Positions 5,932-7,073 of a DNA stretch of 7,073 nt are shown here, in pieces. Location of the stretch: the NCBI GenBank assembly GCA_012517645.1, contig JAAYUR010000208.1, positions 1 to 7,073 on the forward strand. The letters run 5' to 3'. The notes beneath the pieces are model-generated. The model searched no databases. It was given only the letters and a program-made list of their open reading frames with translations, and was not told where the DNA came from. The translations under genes were made by a program, and so were the position numbers. Within the stretch, counting starts at the first letter, position 1. Every line of letters starts with the position of its first letter. This DNA is from Treponema sp. (GTDB taxonomy: Bacteria > Spirochaetota > Spirochaetia > Treponematales > UBA12059).

Positions 5932-7073
5932 GTGATCACCGTTAGCGACCTTCGACTCTCCTTCGGGGATAGGGTTCTCTTCAAGGACGTCAATCTCAAG
6001 TTCACTCCCGGCAACTGCTACGGTATCATCGGAGCCAACGGAGCCGGTAAGACCACCTTCCTTCGGCTTCTATCCCGGGATCTGGAAGCGGATTTCGGAC
6101 AAATTTCAGTCCCCCCCAAGGCCCGCATGGCGGTGCTCCGGCAGGAACACTTCCAGTACGAGGACCTCCCGGTCTTGGACGTGGTGATCCTGGGGTACCC
6201 CAAGCTCTACCAGATCCGGAAGGAGCGGGAGGAACTCTACGCCAAGGCCGATTTTTCGGAGGCCGACGGGTTGAGAGCCGGGGAGCTCGAGACGGAGTTC
6301 GCGGAGCTCGGGGGTTGGGAAGCCGAAGCCCAGGCGGCCATGCTGCTCTCGGGGCTCGGCATGGAGGAAGCCGAACAGGGCAGACGGATGCGGGAAATCG
6401 ACGAGGGCCGCAAGGTGCGGGTCCTCCTGGCCCAGGCTCTCTTCGGGAACCCCGACATCCTTCTTTTGGACGAGCCGACGAACGGACTCGACCTGGATTC
6501 CATCTCCTGGCTCGAGGAGTTCCTGATCGAGTTTCCCAACATCGTCCTGGTCGTATCCCACGACCGCCACTTCCTGAACTCCGTCTGCACCCACATCTGC
6601 GACATCGATTTCGGCGCGATCCGCATGTACCCGGGGAATTACGACTTCTGGTACCGGATGAGCAGGATACTCACCCAGCAGATGAAGGACGATAAGAGGC
6701 GCAGGGAAGAGAAGATCAAGGACCTGAAGGAGTTCATCCAGCGATTCGCCTCCAACGCCTCCAAGAGCCGCCAAGCCACGTCCCGGAAGAAGATCCTGGA
6801 AAAGCTGGATGTGGAGGAACTCCAGCCTTCGAGCCGCAGATTCCCCTATGTCGGGTTCAAGCCGGCCCGGGAACCGGGAAACAACGTCCTTTCCATCCAG
6901 AGTATCTCGAAGATCTCGGAGGACCGTCCGATTCTTTCCGGCTTTTCCCTGGATGTCCAGCGTACGGACAAGATCGCCTTTGTCGGGCGGGAGCACCTGG
7001 CCAAGACGGCCCTGTTCGACATCCTGGCGGGGGTGGATGCGGAATACCGGGGAACCTATTCCTGGGGACAGAC
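5932..7073 (+). CDS. ybiT: ABC-F family ATPase, YbiT-like (C-terminal end outside window)
   Basis: This is a cytoplasmic twin-ATPase protein of the ABC-F family, which acts on ribosomes and has no membrane partner; 380 codons are visible from GTG 5932 and the rest lies past the right edge. NBD1: Walker A GANGAGKT (34-41), degenerate signature IDEGRKVRVLLAQAL (from 156), Walker B plus catalytic Glu in LLLDEPTN (177-184, Glu181) and switch SHDRH (209-213). The interdomain linker contains the Lys/Arg-rich helix with ASKSRQATSRKK (276-287), nearly the same as in E. coli YbiT, as are LRQEHF, YPGNYD and the non-LSGGQ signature; this supports the YbiT subgroup. NBD2 begins at about 325, but its Walker A is GREHLAKT (352-359): the second conserved Gly is Ala, while Lys358 and Thr359 remain. 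The NBD2 signature and Walker B cannot be seen. It is transcribed divergently from the PAS gene across 144 nt. ABC-F identity is certain; the exact cellular role is not. Confidence 0.93.
   Translation, partial: MITVSDLRLSFGDRVLFKDVNLKFTPGNCYGIIGANGAGKTTFLRLLSRDLEADFGQISVPPKARMAVLRQEHFQYEDLPVLDVVILGYPKLYQIRKEREELYAKADFSEADGLRAGELETEFAELGGWEAEAQAAMLLSGLGMEEAEQGRRMREIDEGRKVRVLLAQALFGNPDILLLDEPTNGLDLDSISWLEEFLIEFPNIVLVVSHDRHFLNSVCTHICDIDFGAIRMYPGNYDFWYRMSRILTQQMKDDKRRREEKIKDLKEFIQRFASNASKSRQATSRKKILEKLDVEELQPSSRRFPYVGFKPAREPGNNVLSIQSISKISEDRPILSGFSLDVQRTDKIAFVGREHLAKTALFDILAGVDAEYRGTYSWGQ

Noticed and set aside
6106..6996. A 296-codon minus-strand open frame under the ABC-F gene.
   Set aside because: It is exactly antisense to the Walker B and linker coding sequence, with no ribosome site and no family resemblance.

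Overview
The window reads as chromosomal DNA of a GC-rich bacterium. Five genes fill almost all of it, and the frequent C or G at third codon positions opens many long false ORFs. Gene content (a HrpA-type DEAH helicase, a DUF438/hemerythrin/PAS protein typical of anaerobes, a lipoprotein of the PF10023 aminopeptidase family, a YbiT-type ABC-F protein) would fit a GC-rich spirochaete or another anaerobic Gram-negative-type bacterium. This is an inference from gene families remembered from such genomes. There is no rRNA or other marker to settle it.

Layout. (1) Positions 1-1994, minus strand: most of a DEAH-box RNA helicase, running off the left edge. (2) Positions 1995-2185: a divergent promoter region with a perfect TATAAT box facing right. 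(3) Positions 2186-3415, plus: an ArsB/YbiR-type membrane anion transporter. 15 nt later, 3431-4510, plus: a lipoprotein with a HExxH zinc-peptidase motif. These two are probably one transcript. (4) A 38-nt convergent junction. (5) Positions 4549-5787, minus: a complete DUF438 + hemerythrin-like + PAS protein. (6) Positions 5788-5931: a second divergent promoter region. (7) Positions 5932-7073, plus: the first 380 codons of an ABC-F ATPase, running off the right edge.

Functionally this looks like ordinary housekeeping and physiology: RNA metabolism (helicase), ribosome-associated ABC-F function, membrane transport, envelope peptidase, and a probable oxygen/redox/ligand sensor. I see no CRISPR, IS element, tRNA, rRNA, toxin-antitoxin or phage feature, and no convincing new multi-gene system.

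The most interesting details are at residue and promoter level. The ABC-F second nucleotide site has a degenerate Walker A. The DUF438 protein lacks the usual first histidine of its hemerythrin domain. Both minus-strand genes have a -10-like box placed so that transcription would begin at or within one base of the ATG, suggesting leaderless mRNAs. No intergenic stretch exceeds 200 nt.
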